This document shows, piece after piece, positions 43,436-55,569 of a DNA stretch of 64,000 bases. Numbering within the stretch: position 1 is the stretch's first letter; each line of letters begins with the position of its first letter. The notes beneath the pieces are model-generated. The model saw only the letters and a program-made list of their open reading frames with translations. It did no database searches and was not told the DNA's origin. The stretch is from Hymenopus coronatus. Its lineage: Eukaryota > Arthropoda > Insecta > Mantodea > Hymenopodidae. The stretch covers positions 437,341,259 through 437,405,258 of the forward strand of contig CM060900.1 in assembly GCA_030762935.1 (NCBI GenBank), read 5' to 3'. Both the position numbers and the translations under genes were made by a program.

Positions 43436-43745
43436 TACTTACAGGTACCACAGATTTAGAAAGTAGTATAAAGAATGAGCTCTACTTTAAGCATAAATTC
43501 GTAAAAAAACACACATGAAGAGAAAGACTAACCAACTTTTATAGAGGATGGTGATATCAATGTTTCTATACAGTTTTTAGGTTTGGATATTGACAACAAA
43601 ATACCTGAAAATGCTATAGAAGCAGCTGAAATGAAATTCCTGAGAGATGTAGCGGGTTATATTAGAACAGACAAAAAAAGAGAAAACGAAAAATTAATAT
43701 TTTCAGGTTAAAGAAAACAAACAGCTGGAAAGAAAATTCACAACG
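43436..43745 (+). mobile_element. Short LINE-protein relic
   Basis: A stop-free stretch at 43548-43710 reads EDGDINVSIQFLGLDIDNKI, then EAAEMKFLRDVAGYIRTDKK. The EMKFLR-x-VAGY-x-R-x-D pattern is one I associate with the 3' part of LINE-encoded proteins. No reverse transcriptase core, start or zinc motif is present. The flanks show no clear duplication. It might instead be a degraded fragment of another retroelement protein. Confidence 0.5.
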
Positions 43746-43820
43746 TATGTAAACCGCTCGAATACGAATCAATATTTTAGAATACAATTCAACAAGGAAA
43801 AGAAAGTATGCTGTCCATAT

Positions 43821-43822
<2 letters not shown>

Positions 43823-43870
<48 letters not shown>
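43823..43870. repeat. (GA)24 microsatellite
   Basis: Perfect dinucleotide array of 48 bp, the longest purine/pyrimidine asymmetric run in the window. Confidence 0.95.
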
Positions 43871-43871
<1 letters not shown>

Positions 43872-44124
43872 GAGGATTTCTTCAGCGAGGACGGAACAGC
43901 TCAGTGATAGACTAAACCTCCAGTGATTATCTACTTGCTTACAGAGAATTTATAGCACTCGCAGAAGGTTTGATACGTTCACACCAAATTTCAGGAATAA
44001 AACATCCTGTTTTAAGGAAATATAGGGTGACTGTGCTCATTTTTATGGGACTACTCTTGGAATGGATGTACAATGAGCGAAGTGAGTGTAAGCATTCCAT
44101 TCTGTCAAGTACGTCATTTCAGTA

Positions 44125-44285
44125 AACATGGAGTCGGGTCAATGCAACATGCCGTGTTCACTCGGTGGTTGCAGCTCAGAGGTTATTCCGCCGCTATTTC
44201 AACGTTCGGTAAACGGAGCAGTCCCAACATACAAAACACGTCAACAGTCCTGTTCATTTGGCGCGCTGAACAGCGTTATTCTTTG
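44125..44285 (+). mobile_element. Possible helix-turn-helix (DUF4817-like) transposon relic
   Basis: One frame gives VAAQRLFRRYFNVR, resembling the helix-turn-helix start found in many arthropod mariner-linked open frames, followed by stops. Nothing else of a transposase is visible. Confidence 0.3.
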
Positions 44286-44299
44286 AAAGGTACTGGAGA

Positions 44300-45635
44300 T
44301 GAGTAATTCGCAAAATGTTAGTAGCAAAGTAATACGATTGTGAAAAATTAACTGTGCACGATTCATTTAAAAACGAGTACATTCTCCTGTGTCGCTCTAT
44401 ATTTATCCTGTTCCTAAATTGCCATAGCGTGTTTTTAAATATATTCTGGTTAAATACTTGCGTGTTAACCAGAAAATATCATGCCAGTATCAAACGATAA
44501 TTATCCATGATCAAAACCATTGATCTTTGTCAAACGTTAATGTATACCAGAGTATTTTCAGTAAACCTACTCAACATATTTAACCCAGCATTTTTTCTAA
44601 GTGCTTTACTTATGTATACCGTCGGCAAAATGTTTCAATGTTATTGTTTAGATGAAAATAGTGATTATTTGAGGAAACACTCATAATTGTTGTAGTTTAC
44701 TTCTAACGTTTTACATGATTTAATCTCGACAAATCTATCAAAGAAACATTTTCAGTAGTCCACTTTTAATAAAGTAATGTAAAATAAAATATTGACAGTT
44801 GACTTTAAAAAGTTAGGTATATTAATTTGACAGATTTTGTGTTTATACATATACTTTTGGTAGATATGTTAAAACGCTGAACAAGTGAACCATATATAGG
44901 AATTAAAAAAAAATGTTTCCTCAGGAAGGAACAAAGAGTATTTATGGTGTATAAACTAGGTTTTAAACAAGGTAAAGCTATTTCACTATGTATATCTATC
45001 TTATAGAACATTTAATTTGCTAACGACCGTTTGTATAAGGATATACAACATTTAATTTAGTTCCATTTGTAGTTGAGCAACCACCATAGAAATGTATTTA
45101 TTTTTTATAAAATTAACCGAAACTATTAAATCGTAGAATGCGCAGAGGGAATATCCAGTATGGCGAGAAAATGTTCAACTGTTTAACTCGCCAGATTAAT
45201 TAAGCCAACGATCCCTATTTATTATACTGGTGACCGTGAATCGAGATATTTCATTTTGACTTCTTCTATCAGATCAATTGTTTCTTTGCTTCATTTTGAA
45301 ATGGGTATTTGGAGCTTGAACATTTAATGAAAATCATCTATGACAAATTCTGAAAAACTCGGTATTGTTACCTCCAGGGAATACACTTGTATGCGTGTTC
45401 AGTTTATGATTCCTGGAAGTTGCGAATGGTGTTGAAATCAAGCATGACGTTCCTAACCTCATTATCTTCAGTTGGCATTTTAATGAATGGAGGTCTCAAG
45501 CCTGCAATTTCTCTGGTGGCTTCGTGAATCGTTCTACTCCTCTATACAAAGGTACAGAGCAAAGAGTGGATAACAGGGGGATATCCGCCATACGGCGTCT
45601 GAGCAGATCTGTTGTGGCTAACGCCCACCAGGACG
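44300..45635. other. Unrecognised AT-rich DNA
   Basis: No supported feature. Confidence 0.4.
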
Positions 45636-45639
45636 ATGG

Positions 45640-46045
45640 GATGAGGTGAAGGAACCTATGAAGAAACAGGCCGCAGGCAGACAGGGCACCAGAGACGGGC
45701 GGAAGTCCATAATTTTTCCAAGCTCGGTGACCCCTCTCACTGATGGGCCGCCAGATAGGACGAGCAAGCGATCCCTCAACCTGCCAGCCAGTGTCCACGC
45801 AGAAAAACTCTTTCCATTGATGATGCATCCGCGCCACATGTCCATATTTACATACACTACAACCTGAAAACACTCCTGAAGGATGAGTGGGAAACGAATA
45901 ATGTGTAAATGATGGAAAAGAAATAGGGTAATTGGGGAAACCATCCCAGCATTCGCTTGGCGACATTGAGCAGACCCATGGGTCAAAGTGGGAAGTGGCC
46001 GAGTATCGAACCTATCTCCAAATTACCGTGGTGCCATCTCGTTGG
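45640..46045 (+). repeat. Family E repeat, copy E3, with Y-like end
   Basis: GAGCAAGCGATCCCTCAACC, CCAGTGTCCACGCAG and GATGCATCCGCGCCACATG match E2. GGGGAAACCATCCCAGCATT and the reversed head near 45990-46040 resemble the Y module. The two overlapping minus-strand frames of 122 and 156 codons are antisense to this repeat and not supported as genes. Confidence 0.6.
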
Positions 46046-48570
46046 TTCTTCGTGAAATACTCAAGGAGCACAACACAACTCATTTTCATTACCTGATGAA
46101 GTATTAGAATAACTGAAACCTGAAGATAAAATTATACTTTTCAAATAAGTCAAGGATTGGTTATTATGCCTTTACATAATGATGATTAAAATATTGGTGG
46201 CCATTTTAATTGAACTGTTTTATCTGTCTAACTTGCAACGGTAAGTAAATCCGTAACCTTTTATTACTTTAGCATACATGAAAATGAATATTGAAACATT
46301 AGCCTGTGTCCAAATAATATTAAAATTCAATAAACACAGTCCTTTTAATTTCTAATTGTCATAATTTGACATTTTTGCGTACTCGATATTTGCTCAACTG
46401 CGCTAAACTCTGGTTCAGCTTGCGACACTTGCTCAGCTAGGTTTAGCTTTCAGTTAAGACGAAAAGGATTGGATAAATTGCTCATACAACGGGGTTAACT
46501 CTAACTAAGGGTTAATTACATGTTCAAATATTAAGTTAAATCTTTGTACAACCGGCCCTAAGGAGTTTGAAATTCATTTTATTATTTTAAGAATTTGTGA
46601 AATTGTTAATTATCCTGTTTGGAGCATTTTGCAAAATTTACAAAACGGTTGGATAGCACTTTATAGAGGGAAATCGCAGTGATCCGCTTTTAATTAAGAT
46701 CATTGAAATAATTTATTCCTTTAGATTTTTATTTTATATTTAAGAGACTCCTGGTTTTATATCACCCAGCAGAGAAATACTACATATGAATACGCTACAT
46801 ACTTCGTTCTTTGGAACAGCAAGTGTCAACTATTTTAGGGTTTAAATTCTTTCTAGGATGAGAGGTTTTAAATTAAGGATGCACATTTTAGTTGTTGACT
46901 CTGCACTACCTGCTTTATTATTGGCTATATTATGCTACATTTTTTTTCGTGCTGTGGTTGGGAACAGGTGGCCTGTTCGTCTAGGTAGCTCTAGTTTTAT
47001 CGCACTGGGGTGGGTATGTGAGGCGCGTTCGTCTATATTATTCTAGTTTTAATTAACTTGCTTTATTCGCCAACTTTCAATCCAGCCTTAGAACGAAGCG
47101 TGATATTAACAAAACATTTGTTTCCCTCCGCTCGATCGAATCAGTTGCGAGGAGCAAACACAAAAAGCACGTGGACCCGCGTTTAGATTTATAATGCTTG
47201 TCTTAGAATGCCGACAGCAATAATAATAATAATAATAATAATCACAACAACAATAACAGCAACAATAACAATAATAATAGTAATAGTGGTAATAGTAATA
47301 ATTATTATAATTATAATTATACTAATTATTTTCACAATAATAATTTTTACAATGATAATTCTTGTGATCGTTTATAAAAGGTGACTCCCTAAAGAAAGGG
47401 TAACATCGGATCATTGTTGACCGAATGTCTAACGTTGACAATCCATTATTAAAGAAAAACTTGCACTTAGTAAAGTCGTCCACTTTTTCTATTTTGATTT
47501 AGGATTTTCACAGTACTCTTACGTGCACACGAAACGCTCCAATCTGCAGTTCGTTTAACAAATATTATTCACAATTACAGTTGGATTCTGCTGTTAATTT
47601 GTTAAAATCATTCGGCAGAATTATGTCTGCCTGCCTTTAGAATGCGTCACTGTTTCACTTTTATGTCCCAAACCAAGCTAATAGCACTTGTAGAAACCGC
47701 CATGACTGCTCATTTCTCATATGAATGAGCGGTGAACGACACCAAACAGAATAAATGCGACCTAATTTAATTTTACTATTCATATTATTTACCATTCCAT
47801 ATTAATGAAAAGTTTTGCAATATATTAAATTAACACACTTCTCACATATTTAAGGTCACATTGCAGCCAAACACACATTTACTCGTGAGTAATTCATCAA
47901 AATTGCAATATGAATATCACCTTAAACATTAAAGCTACGGTCATACTTTTTCACTTCATTCTTTCAGTACTTGAAGTAGAACATTTATTAAAATCAATTC
48001 GGTAGGTCGAAAGAGCGGCACGTTACAAGTGTACAACCAACTATGTAGAAAAATACATTTCTGGACAAACGTTTTGCACGCTAGTGCGTGCAATGAGTCG
48101 AAGCTTTTTGCATCTATAAAGTGTTATTTATGAAAAACTCAATGGGTTAGATTTTAACATTCTAATTTTGTAGTAAAATTACAGTTATATAAAATCTTTA
48201 AAGCTTCTTCTGAAATTTGGTTAAACACTTCCACTCATCTTAAAAATTCATATAATCCTTTAGCATCTCTGAAAATATCGTTTTTGCAATAGTCTTGGAG
48301 ATATTTGTACCTAAATGTAGAATATACCTCTTAAATTACGAGAAAAAAAACAGAACTTTATAAGTAGCATTGTATGGTAAACAATATATTTAAATGCAAA
48401 TTGGCAAATATAATATATCAATGGAATACAAAAAGAATTGACATTTCAATATGAAAAACACTTTTTTACCAATTGAAAATAATGTGCCTTAAGGTACTAC
48501 ATATGTATAGTTTCCTGCCTCTAGAAAACTCGTTAATGTTAACAATAGGGTTGGTCGTAAAAGTGAAGTG
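46046..48570. other. AT-rich DNA with simple repeats, no gene
   Basis: At 46538-46560 TTTGTACAACCGGCCCTAAG resembles, reversed, the GGGCCGGTTG-type ends of Harbinger-like MITEs, but no partner end is visible nearby. The rest shows no recurrent family. Confidence 0.35.
47218..47310. repeat. (AAT)n microsatellite grading into AAC/AGT variants
   Basis: Pure AAT units to about 47241, then interrupted AAC, AGT and ATT triplets. Confidence 0.8.
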
Positions 48571-48577
48571 ATGATGG

Positions 48578-48694
48578 TCTATATTCTCATTATCTAGCGA
48601 TAATGTTCTATATTCTCATTATCTAACCATAATGGTATATATTCTCATTATCTAGCGATAATGGGCCATATTCTCTCATTATCTATCTTTATAT
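48578..48694. repeat. 29-bp minisatellite, four units
   Basis: Units start at about 48578, 48607, 48636 and 48665. Each carries ATTCTCATTATCTA, and three end CATAAT or GATAAT. Units 1 and 3 contain TTATCTAGCGATAA, a 5-bp stem with a TAGC loop. Unit 4 is the most diverged. Confidence 0.88.
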
Positions 48695-48799
48695 TTGGGT
48701 GTTTCTGCTTATAATACATATACCCATGATCTATTACCGTTAGAATGTACTACGTTTAGAGTTAGTGAGCTGGTAGGTTACAAAAATAATGGGTGGAGA

Positions 48800-49470
48800 C
48801 GCCGTGTGTTAATTAAGTGTATGCCGTTGACACTGGCGTGACTTAGGACGATCTTACACTTCCGTTCTTCCTTGTGCAGGTTCTCATTATAAAGTTGGGT
48901 TGCAATCCGCTGGCAGCTCAAGAAACGATGAGGTTGGTTGGAAAAGAGAAGGAGCCCCCGAAGAGATCACAAGTGTTATTTAAATGAGACAGGAATATAA
49001 ATGAAAGAAGAGCTGGCAGGAGAAACAAAGACTGGGAAAGGGGTGGAGAGGAATTAGGGTCGGTCCGAGGGAAGTAAAATATTCGTCCAGTGATTCCAAC
49101 ATGACAAAGGATTTGTTAGAGTGGGAGTAAGGAACAAGAGGCCCAACTTATCCCGGAGCTCAGTGAATGATGCCAACCAGCAATGGTAATTACTTAAAGC
49201 TGATTTAGGGAAGTGTATGACAACCTGACCAAAACAGACCTCCTACGTGCATGCAATACCACACAGAGCCTCAAGTCGATCTATAAGAACATATTTCAAC
49301 ACTTCCCTTACGTTGACTGCATATGTACAGGATCTTCGGTATAAAACTTAAACCACTCCAACGGTGATGCGCATGAGAGAATGCTACCCCACTTCCCACA
49401 CGCCGCACTTAGACATGCTTTCTGTCCTTCAGTTACCATGTAAATATAAGCGTCAGTAGTCTAATTTTAT
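48800..49470 (+). repeat. Family R repeat, copy R1
   Basis: A less AT-rich non-coding block whose 3' 140 bp recurs at 40925-41075 (TTACCATGTAAATATAAGCG, then TCAGTAGTCTA). No open frame of note. It may be an old retroelement portion; the class is not known to me. Confidence 0.5.
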
Positions 49471-49669
49471 TAGTGCAAATGGGAAGATATTTAGTTTTAG
49501 AACATATTGGTGTAAATTTTATTTTAACCCTTGTCAGTAATCTAGTTTTAGGCTTTACTATTTTTAGGTTTATTACTAATAATGGAAGGACTTGGTTTCA
49601 AATAAAGTTACATTAAAAATCTGCTAATTATTGATAGTAATCGCTGTAATTCCTTAATTAGTGAACATG

Positions 49670-49985
49670 TAAACAATAGGAAGCAGGAGACCTGGGTTTG
49701 ATTCCCAGTACCGGTGTAGGGAGCATTCCCCCGCTGGGAGATCTGGGCCGATGTGCACTCAGCCTCGTGAGATCCCTTGGGGGGGGGCCAATTCACGAGC
49801 TACTTGATGGAGCAGTAGCGGCTCCAAGTCATGAGGACCGCATTAACCGGTCGGGGGGTTCGAGGCGCTGACCACATCTCGCCCTCAAATAATGCACCCC
49901 ATCCATGACGTCTATCATGAGCCTAGATGGGGGACGCAGCGGCCGGGCGGTAGACCAAGGTTCGTTGTGAGATGTCGTGTCTTGG
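49670..49985 (+). mobile_element. SINE-like repeat with B box and GC-rich body
   Basis: GGAGACCTGGGTTTGATTCC is a clear T-arm/B-box match. The body includes GGGCCGATGTGCACTCAGCC, CGAGCTACTTGATGGAGCAG, GCGCTGACCACATCTCG, ATGACGTCTATC and GCGGCCGGGCGGTA. This wording is familiar from a repeat widespread in polyneopteran insect genomes, but that is memory and not a search result. The A-box half is not seen. Confidence 0.6.
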
Positions 49986-50344
49986 AGTTATTATAAACGA
50001 TGGGATTTTTCTTAAATTTTAAGATAAGACCACAATTGCCACAAATATAGCACCGTATTATATAAATCCACTCTTAAGTTTTTAAATTACTTTTTAGAGT
50101 CTGCTGACTCTGGATTTGCAGGAAAGTCTTCACATAATAATACAGCAGGTAAATAAAATGCCTTTGTTGGTGTACATTGTTGTTTAGCAAGCCTACATAC
50201 AGTTAGACCATTTATAGATCACAGTGAAGAGACAGTATGGTCTGCTGATACAGCTGTAATAATAGAAACGCAATAATTAAAACTGAGTGCTAGTAATGAA
50301 GTTGGTAAGTGAGACTTATTGAACATATAGAACAATAGTAGGTA

Positions 50345-51010
50345 CAACATGCCAGCAAACTATAACACAATATTTAGAAGAGCCTTTACAACGGTTGAAA
50401 TTTTAGACTTTAAAGATAATTATAGTTTTAATGGACTAAGTGATTAAGACAATGAAAATATGAATATGGATGTTGTTCCTCCGAATACTGATGCTTTGAC
50501 AGATTATGGCGCAGCACTGAGAAAGTTCTGGGTGTTCCTGGATTATGTTGAAAATAAGCCTTGGGCACTGGATAATGAAGCAACGCGTTTTGAAGTGAAT
50601 AAACTCGAGAAAAAGAAGAAACCTTTCATAGCATATAGTAAAATGAAGCCAGGATGTACTGCAACTCCTGAAAATTACTTTGATCCGATGCAGCTCTAGA
50701 TGAAATAAATACCAAAATAGAGGAACTATTGCCATTTGAATTTGGAGAAAATAAATATACTTAAAATAGTGCTGAGAGACAATTAGTGCTATATGAAAGT
50801 CTTTCAAAATTATATAATATGACTTTTCTTTTGATACAGAAGAACTGAAGATATCCTAGGCTTATTTCATGAAGTGAGAAGTGATGGGATAGACTCCTTT
50901 ATGCTAAAACGTAGTTATCAATGACGTTGTCAGTTTGCTGGTTGCAAAGATAGCCCGCTGACACTTTATAAGAAATGAAACGTTAACCATTTTTGCAACT
51001 GGTTTGAAAA
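50345..51010 (+). mobile_element. piggyBac-like transposase relic with internal deletion
   Basis: 50349-50698 gives an acidic N-terminal part with NMNMDVVPPNTDALTD, like the PP-x-x-D-x-L-T-D segment of piggyBac proteins. It then gives ATPENYFDP, like the TP-x-x-YF entry to the DDD domain. At 50870-51000, after the intervening part, SDGIDSFMLKRSYQ is followed by RC-x3-GCKDS, then YKK, NV, FC and F, spaced like the C-terminal cysteine-rich zinc domain. The catalytic DDD region is missing. Stops are frequent. I did not find TTAA-flanked ends. Confidence 0.55.
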
Positions 51011-51337
51011 CTAACACAGAAATAAAGATGAAACATGAATATTAACAGTAATAAAGCGTTTTATTATAAAACAAAGAAAATTGTAATAAAATTATAATAA
51101 TGATGAATGATATAATGAGTGTATTTAGTTTAGTTTTTATATAGGATGGGAGATGAATAAGACAAATAATTTGACATTTGGTAGTGAATAATTTGTATAT
51201 CGATAGGCGAATCTCATTTTGTCCGTTTACTAATTACATTGTCATAAATGAAGCGCAAACTTCAGGGTGTAATGCGTTATAAACGGCGCAGAGCTATGTC
51301 TAGCGGGTTTACATACATTACTCCATCTATAGTCATC
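51011..51337. other. Unrecognised AT-rich DNA
   Basis: Nothing supported. Confidence 0.4.
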
Positions 51338-51610
51338 GTCCTCCGTGGTTTAAGGGTAACATGCTAGCCTCTGGTTCCAGAGGTCGCGGGTTCAAACTCG
51401 GCGGAGGGCAATGGATTTGAGGGCGTAAAAATCCTTAGCATGGCTTCCTTCGAAAGGTAATTCCAGCTGTCTCGTATATTTGCGGCACATAAAAAACCCT
51501 CAAAACTGATAGAGAGCCCTCAGAGCAAAAGCAATAGAACTTTCATGACCAATATAGAATGGGACGCTGAAAACCATAGCAACTAATGAATGTCCATAAT
51601 TAACACTTTT
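51338..51610 (+). mobile_element. S-type SINE, copy S5, full length
   Basis: Head TCCTCCGTGGTTTAAGGGTA, anticodon-arm-like CTCTGGTTCCAGAGG, B box TCGCGGGTTCAAACTCGGC, body GAGGGCGTAAAAATCCTTAG and GCTTCCTTCGAAAGG, and a CCAATATAGAATGGGACGC block. The anticodon arm here forms a proper stem, unlike in S1, so this copy keeps more of the ancestral tRNA shape. Confidence 0.85.
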
Positions 51611-51639
51611 TTTCATCCAGCGATAGTCAGGCTGGGAAA

Positions 51640-51860
51640 AGAGCATAGGGAAGAGGAGGGTCAAACGTGTCCTGATACGTAACCAACCCAAGTCTGAGAT
51701 AAGAAATAATAGCCATTCTAAAAACATCGTGAAATTTTCCTCATGAACAGAACTCCAGAAAATAGTGAAAAAAATTAAAATACTGAATCATCACAGCGTT
51801 CTCAAATGCTGATACAGGTATTTACACTTGTTCACCTCCCGTCCTGTATATAATTTAGTG
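51640..51860 (+). repeat. Family Q repeat, copy Q2
   Basis: AATAGCCATTCTAAAAACAT, CCTCATGAACAGAAC and TTCACCTCCCGTCCTGTATA match 25220-25330 and 25745-25810 in order. Here they are contiguous. Confidence 0.55.
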
Positions 51861-52044
51861 TTTGCAAATAATAAACTATATGTTTAAATAAGGATAAGAT
51901 ATTGTATGTTTTTGGTGATCTATTTATAGGCCAAGCCGTTTTAAGCAACTCGGCTCTTTAAAAGTAAACAACGAATTCCTTTGTTATTTGACATCAAAAT
52001 ACTATATAAAATATTGTCATTTTGCAAATTGGCTCATCACGTTT

Positions 52045-52530
52045 GTGAGGGGTTTATCATTAAGTTTCTTACATAATTTCCTGTTTAGGGACTTTAATTC
52101 ACGATCTTGTGAATCAATTTGAGATACTGGTTCAGTGCAAAAAAGCAACAAATCCGAAGACGTACAATGATAGGAGAAGACAAATTAGATTAAACTGGCG
52201 AACATCTGGAATGTTCGCCACGAAAACCTCTAACACGCGGGGGAACTAATATAAAACGTACCAATTGAAATAAACATTACAGTGCCGGAGCTAAGTCATA
52301 CCAATCTAAGGGTGCTTACTCGTTATCAGTGCTTATGTAGCTGGAGAAGGGCGATATTTCCAGCATACTCTATGAGGTAAGAGTGCATTTCGTTAAATCG
52401 TGTAAAAGGATACAAAAATACAGGTTTAAGAAGCAAAGACAGAGTGCTGGCACAACCGTCTGTAGAATGCCGTGCTGCCCAAGAACAAACCCCGTGCGAG
52501 CGGTCAGCTTTTATGCCAAAAATCTTGTAT
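52045..52530 (+). repeat. Family P repeat, copy P2
   Basis: Colinear with P1: AATTCACGATCTTGTGAATC, GACGTACAATGATAGGAGAA, GCCGGAGCTAAGTCATACCA and CCCCGTGCGAGCGGTCAGC. It sits about 190 bp after Q2 and 110 bp before Y2. Confidence 0.65.
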
Positions 52531-52639
52531 TCCAGTTACAAAGAGCACCTGCTTTCTGCTAGGGTTATCAGATTATGAGAATACTAATACAGGACAGGAC
52601 CAGGCAGTGAAAGTGTGTTTGAAGCAAGCCCAATACTAA

Positions 52640-53130
52640 TGTGAAGCGTCTAGCTCCAGTGTTGCCACTGGTGGGGATACGAGATAACATGAAAGTCACA
52701 CCCAGAATGTCCTGAGTTTGATATCTGGAGACCGTCCACTCTGACACATGAGTTTTTCGTGGTTTCTTGTGGTCAGCCAGTGAACTTTGGGGTGGTTGAT
52801 TTTCTACTATGACTTTCCCATTCATTTTTTCTACCCATCACTTCCTTGTCATCTGTTACAGGATAGCAAGGCCTAGTGATGATGTTAGGTGGGGGTGCGG
52901 CTGAGAGGTGGATGTGGGCTTTGTGAAGGTTTCTTCTCGACGACATTGCGGGACCGTAACAAGAACTCATATTTAGCTCGGGGCGCTGTAGGTGGGCCCG
53001 GCGGCGGATGCGTTGTTTGTGAAAACGTTCGGGACCCCGTCCATGCGCGTGCCCATTGTGAGCCGGATCTGGTCCTTTTCGTGTTTCTCTCCTCACCGCT
53101 CCCAGGAGTCACGGAAGAACCACAAAGGCT
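52640..53130 (+). mobile_element. Y-type repeat with SINE-like start, copy Y2
   Basis: Head remnant CCTGAGTTTGATATCTGG (B-box-like), TTTTTCGTGGTTTCTTGTGG, TCACTTCCTTGTCATCTG, then the GC-rich part GGGACCCCGTCCATGCGCGT and GCCGGATCTGGTCC. Four overlapping frames on both strands are a by-product of GC-richness. Confidence 0.55.
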
Positions 53131-54061
53131 GGGATCCCATGACAAATTGGGTTTCGAATTTCATCTGTCAATTCAACAATGTGAAATGAATAGGAAAAGT
53201 CGTCGCGATTTGCAATTTTAAGGCTATATGGACCAATTATTTTTCAAAATTGTTCTTTTTTCTTTTAACCATCCTAAAACATTAGCTACCTTTTCTAAAT
53301 TAACTCACTATAATTTATGCACATACTTTGTCATCGTGTATGTTACATTTGTACTTAAATATAGTGTGCAAGACTACAATTTCCATTGTAATTATTAATG
53401 AAAGCATTTTCTCAAAAAAACTGTTTTTAAATATATTTACTTTCTATGCACTGTGATACAAAGTCGACTACATTCAACCTCTTATCTTTTACATTAATGA
53501 CCTTCTTGTATTATATCCATTGAAATTTAATATTTTTCCCATGCGAAATGCAATGTTCTCCAAAATTACTAGTATTTAAGTTTGCATATAATAATATACT
53601 TTAGGGAATAGTATATTATGCACGCGCTTTCCTAGTTTTAGGGCTGCAAATATTTAAGAAGTTATGCTTGCCTAAATTTGCACTTGCATATAAATGTTGC
53701 ATTATAACGCAACACATTATTTTATTATAAGGAATTATTAACCAAGGTAATATATTATTTATAATATAAATATCATGTGAAAAGCATATTAAAATAGCAA
53801 AAACATTTTGGTGCATAGATGAGCCTTTTGATAATGAAAATAAAACATTGGAAACGCTATACCTATATATTTGGAAATGTCCAAATTTTACGTACATGTG
53901 CCCTCAAATGATATGTTCCAGTCAATAAAGTTAACTGCAGTTCAAGTCCCTCAAGAACCTCCACCCTGACAAATTGTTTACACTTCTCATAGCTGGAAAA
54001 TTCTGTAGATGTAGCTATGTAGTAAGAGTGATGGTTAAACAATACTAAAATTACGTTACAA

Positions 54062-54126
<65 letters not shown>

Positions 54127-55060
54127 TACAGATAAAAAAATCCACGGTGTCTTAACGGGGCGGTCTTACCGTCAGAGAGCAGTTCCGCTCGTATCCAATG
54201 ACTTGCAGTATACATTATACCTGGGAGAAGGACTAAAATCACTTCGAAGTTGTAAGTTACAAGTATAATCATACTAAAAATCTTCTGCTGCTTTCAGAGA
54301 GAAGTAAACGTGTACATTAGTGTATACTGATATAATCGAGACGGCTTATAAACATTTCCCCTTCTTGTTATAACTAACCTCCTTTTATTTACCAAGTCTA
54401 CTAAATCTGCTAAATATTACACTACAATTTTATGTTAGACATCTTGATGGTAGACAAGGAACAGATAAAGACAACTAAGATTAAGGACCTAGGATTATTT
54501 GAGTACATTTTTATGAATTCATTGTTCAAAACACCATTAATTATTATTGCTATATAATTGTAACCAAGGTGCGGCAAAATTAAAAAGCAACAGGTGCGGT
54601 AGATGTATAAAATATCCAGAAAGGACTTTCACTGAAAAATAATTACGATATTGATTACAATAATTACATAACTTGATACAAATGCATGCAATCGTACCAA
54701 TTTAAGGTGTAGTGGTTTATGTTGGCAACGAAATGTGTTCTTCTGAAGGTTTGTCTTATTTCTCCCTTTTCCTTCGCTTATAATTCCTAAAACTGACCTG
54801 TATTTGGCAGGTTAAGGTTTGAGTGACAGGCTTTTGACATCATACCAATACGAGATGGACACATCCAGTAGATAGAGTGGTCCGTCGTTGCGTAGCATGC
54901 AGGTGAAGCGCTTCCGAACTTCTCCCCTTTCGCCGCTCACATAGGACTTACTTTTGTTCATAGAAATGCATTGTAAAAGACTTAAATCAATAGCATATTG
55001 GCTCACAAAGCGCTGGTGTGGAATACAGATAATGATGTTGATGATTATGACGATTTTCTA
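53131..55060. other. Unrecognised AT-rich DNA
   Basis: No gene or recurrent module apart from the AT microsatellite listed separately. Confidence 0.4.
54070..54124. repeat. (AT)27 microsatellite
   Basis: 55 bp of alternating T and A after a short GTGTGTGT lead. It can form a cruciform. Confidence 0.93.
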
Positions 55061-55061
55061 A

Positions 55062-55562
55062 TCACATTAAATGAAGGGGAAAAAAGTTATAGGGCACCAG
55101 CACTGCATATATCCAAAGCTGAAGATGCATGCTTGTGATGTCTGTCATCAAATGCCATACTATTTCAAGCATGCTTTCGGTAGGAATAGTATTTAAAATT
55201 GTAAACGAATTATTATTATTATTATTATTATTATTATGAGGAGGAGGAATTCGCCTATGTAAAACAGTTTCAACTAGAGGCAGGTACTGCCATCTATCAG
55301 GAACAGCAGAACTTTGTGTGCTATTGAAGTTTTTAATGTTCATTAGCACCACAGAAAAAAGTATTGCCGGGTTTCCAAACATCACTTGACATATACTTTC
55401 CAGAGAGACAGGAATAAAGGCGAGAGGTCCAAAGAGCGGAATAAAATTTGAGGTAGAAGGGATAGATGAGAAAGGAGTGATAAACGATGAAAGAGAGATA
55501 AAGTGAAACAAAATGTGGTTAATGTAATTTTGAGAGCGGAGATTTGGGGGACAGAGGATCAA
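55062..55562 (-). other. Longest open frame of the window, 166 codons, probably not a gene
   Basis: The translated product starts MILCPPNLRSQNY and contains a run of nine Asn encoded by the ATT array at 55209-55237. It has no domain I recognise, no signal peptide and no splice context. The coding of a microsatellite in the middle and the absence of homologous wording argue against a gene. An old retroelement fragment is possible. Confidence 0.15.
55209..55237. repeat. (ATT)n microsatellite
   Basis: About nine units. Confidence 0.9.
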
Positions 55563-55569
55563 AACTGGC

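Noticed and set aside
45496..45986. Two overlapping minus-strand frames of 156 and 122 codons
   Set aside because: They lie antisense to the repeated E/Y modules, overlap each other in different frames, and are not kept open in the other copies.
46490..46520. Telomere-like sequence (GGGTTAACTC, AAGGGTTAATTAC)
   Set aside because: No tandem TTAGG-type repeat is present; only scattered similarity.
48578..48694. CRISPR array
   Set aside because: The repeats are directly adjacent with no spacers and the DNA is eukaryotic in character.
55062..55562. 166-codon minus-strand frame as a protein gene
   Set aside because: It encodes a run of Asn from an ATT microsatellite and shows no domain, start context or conservation inside the window. 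It is listed only as a doubtful open frame.
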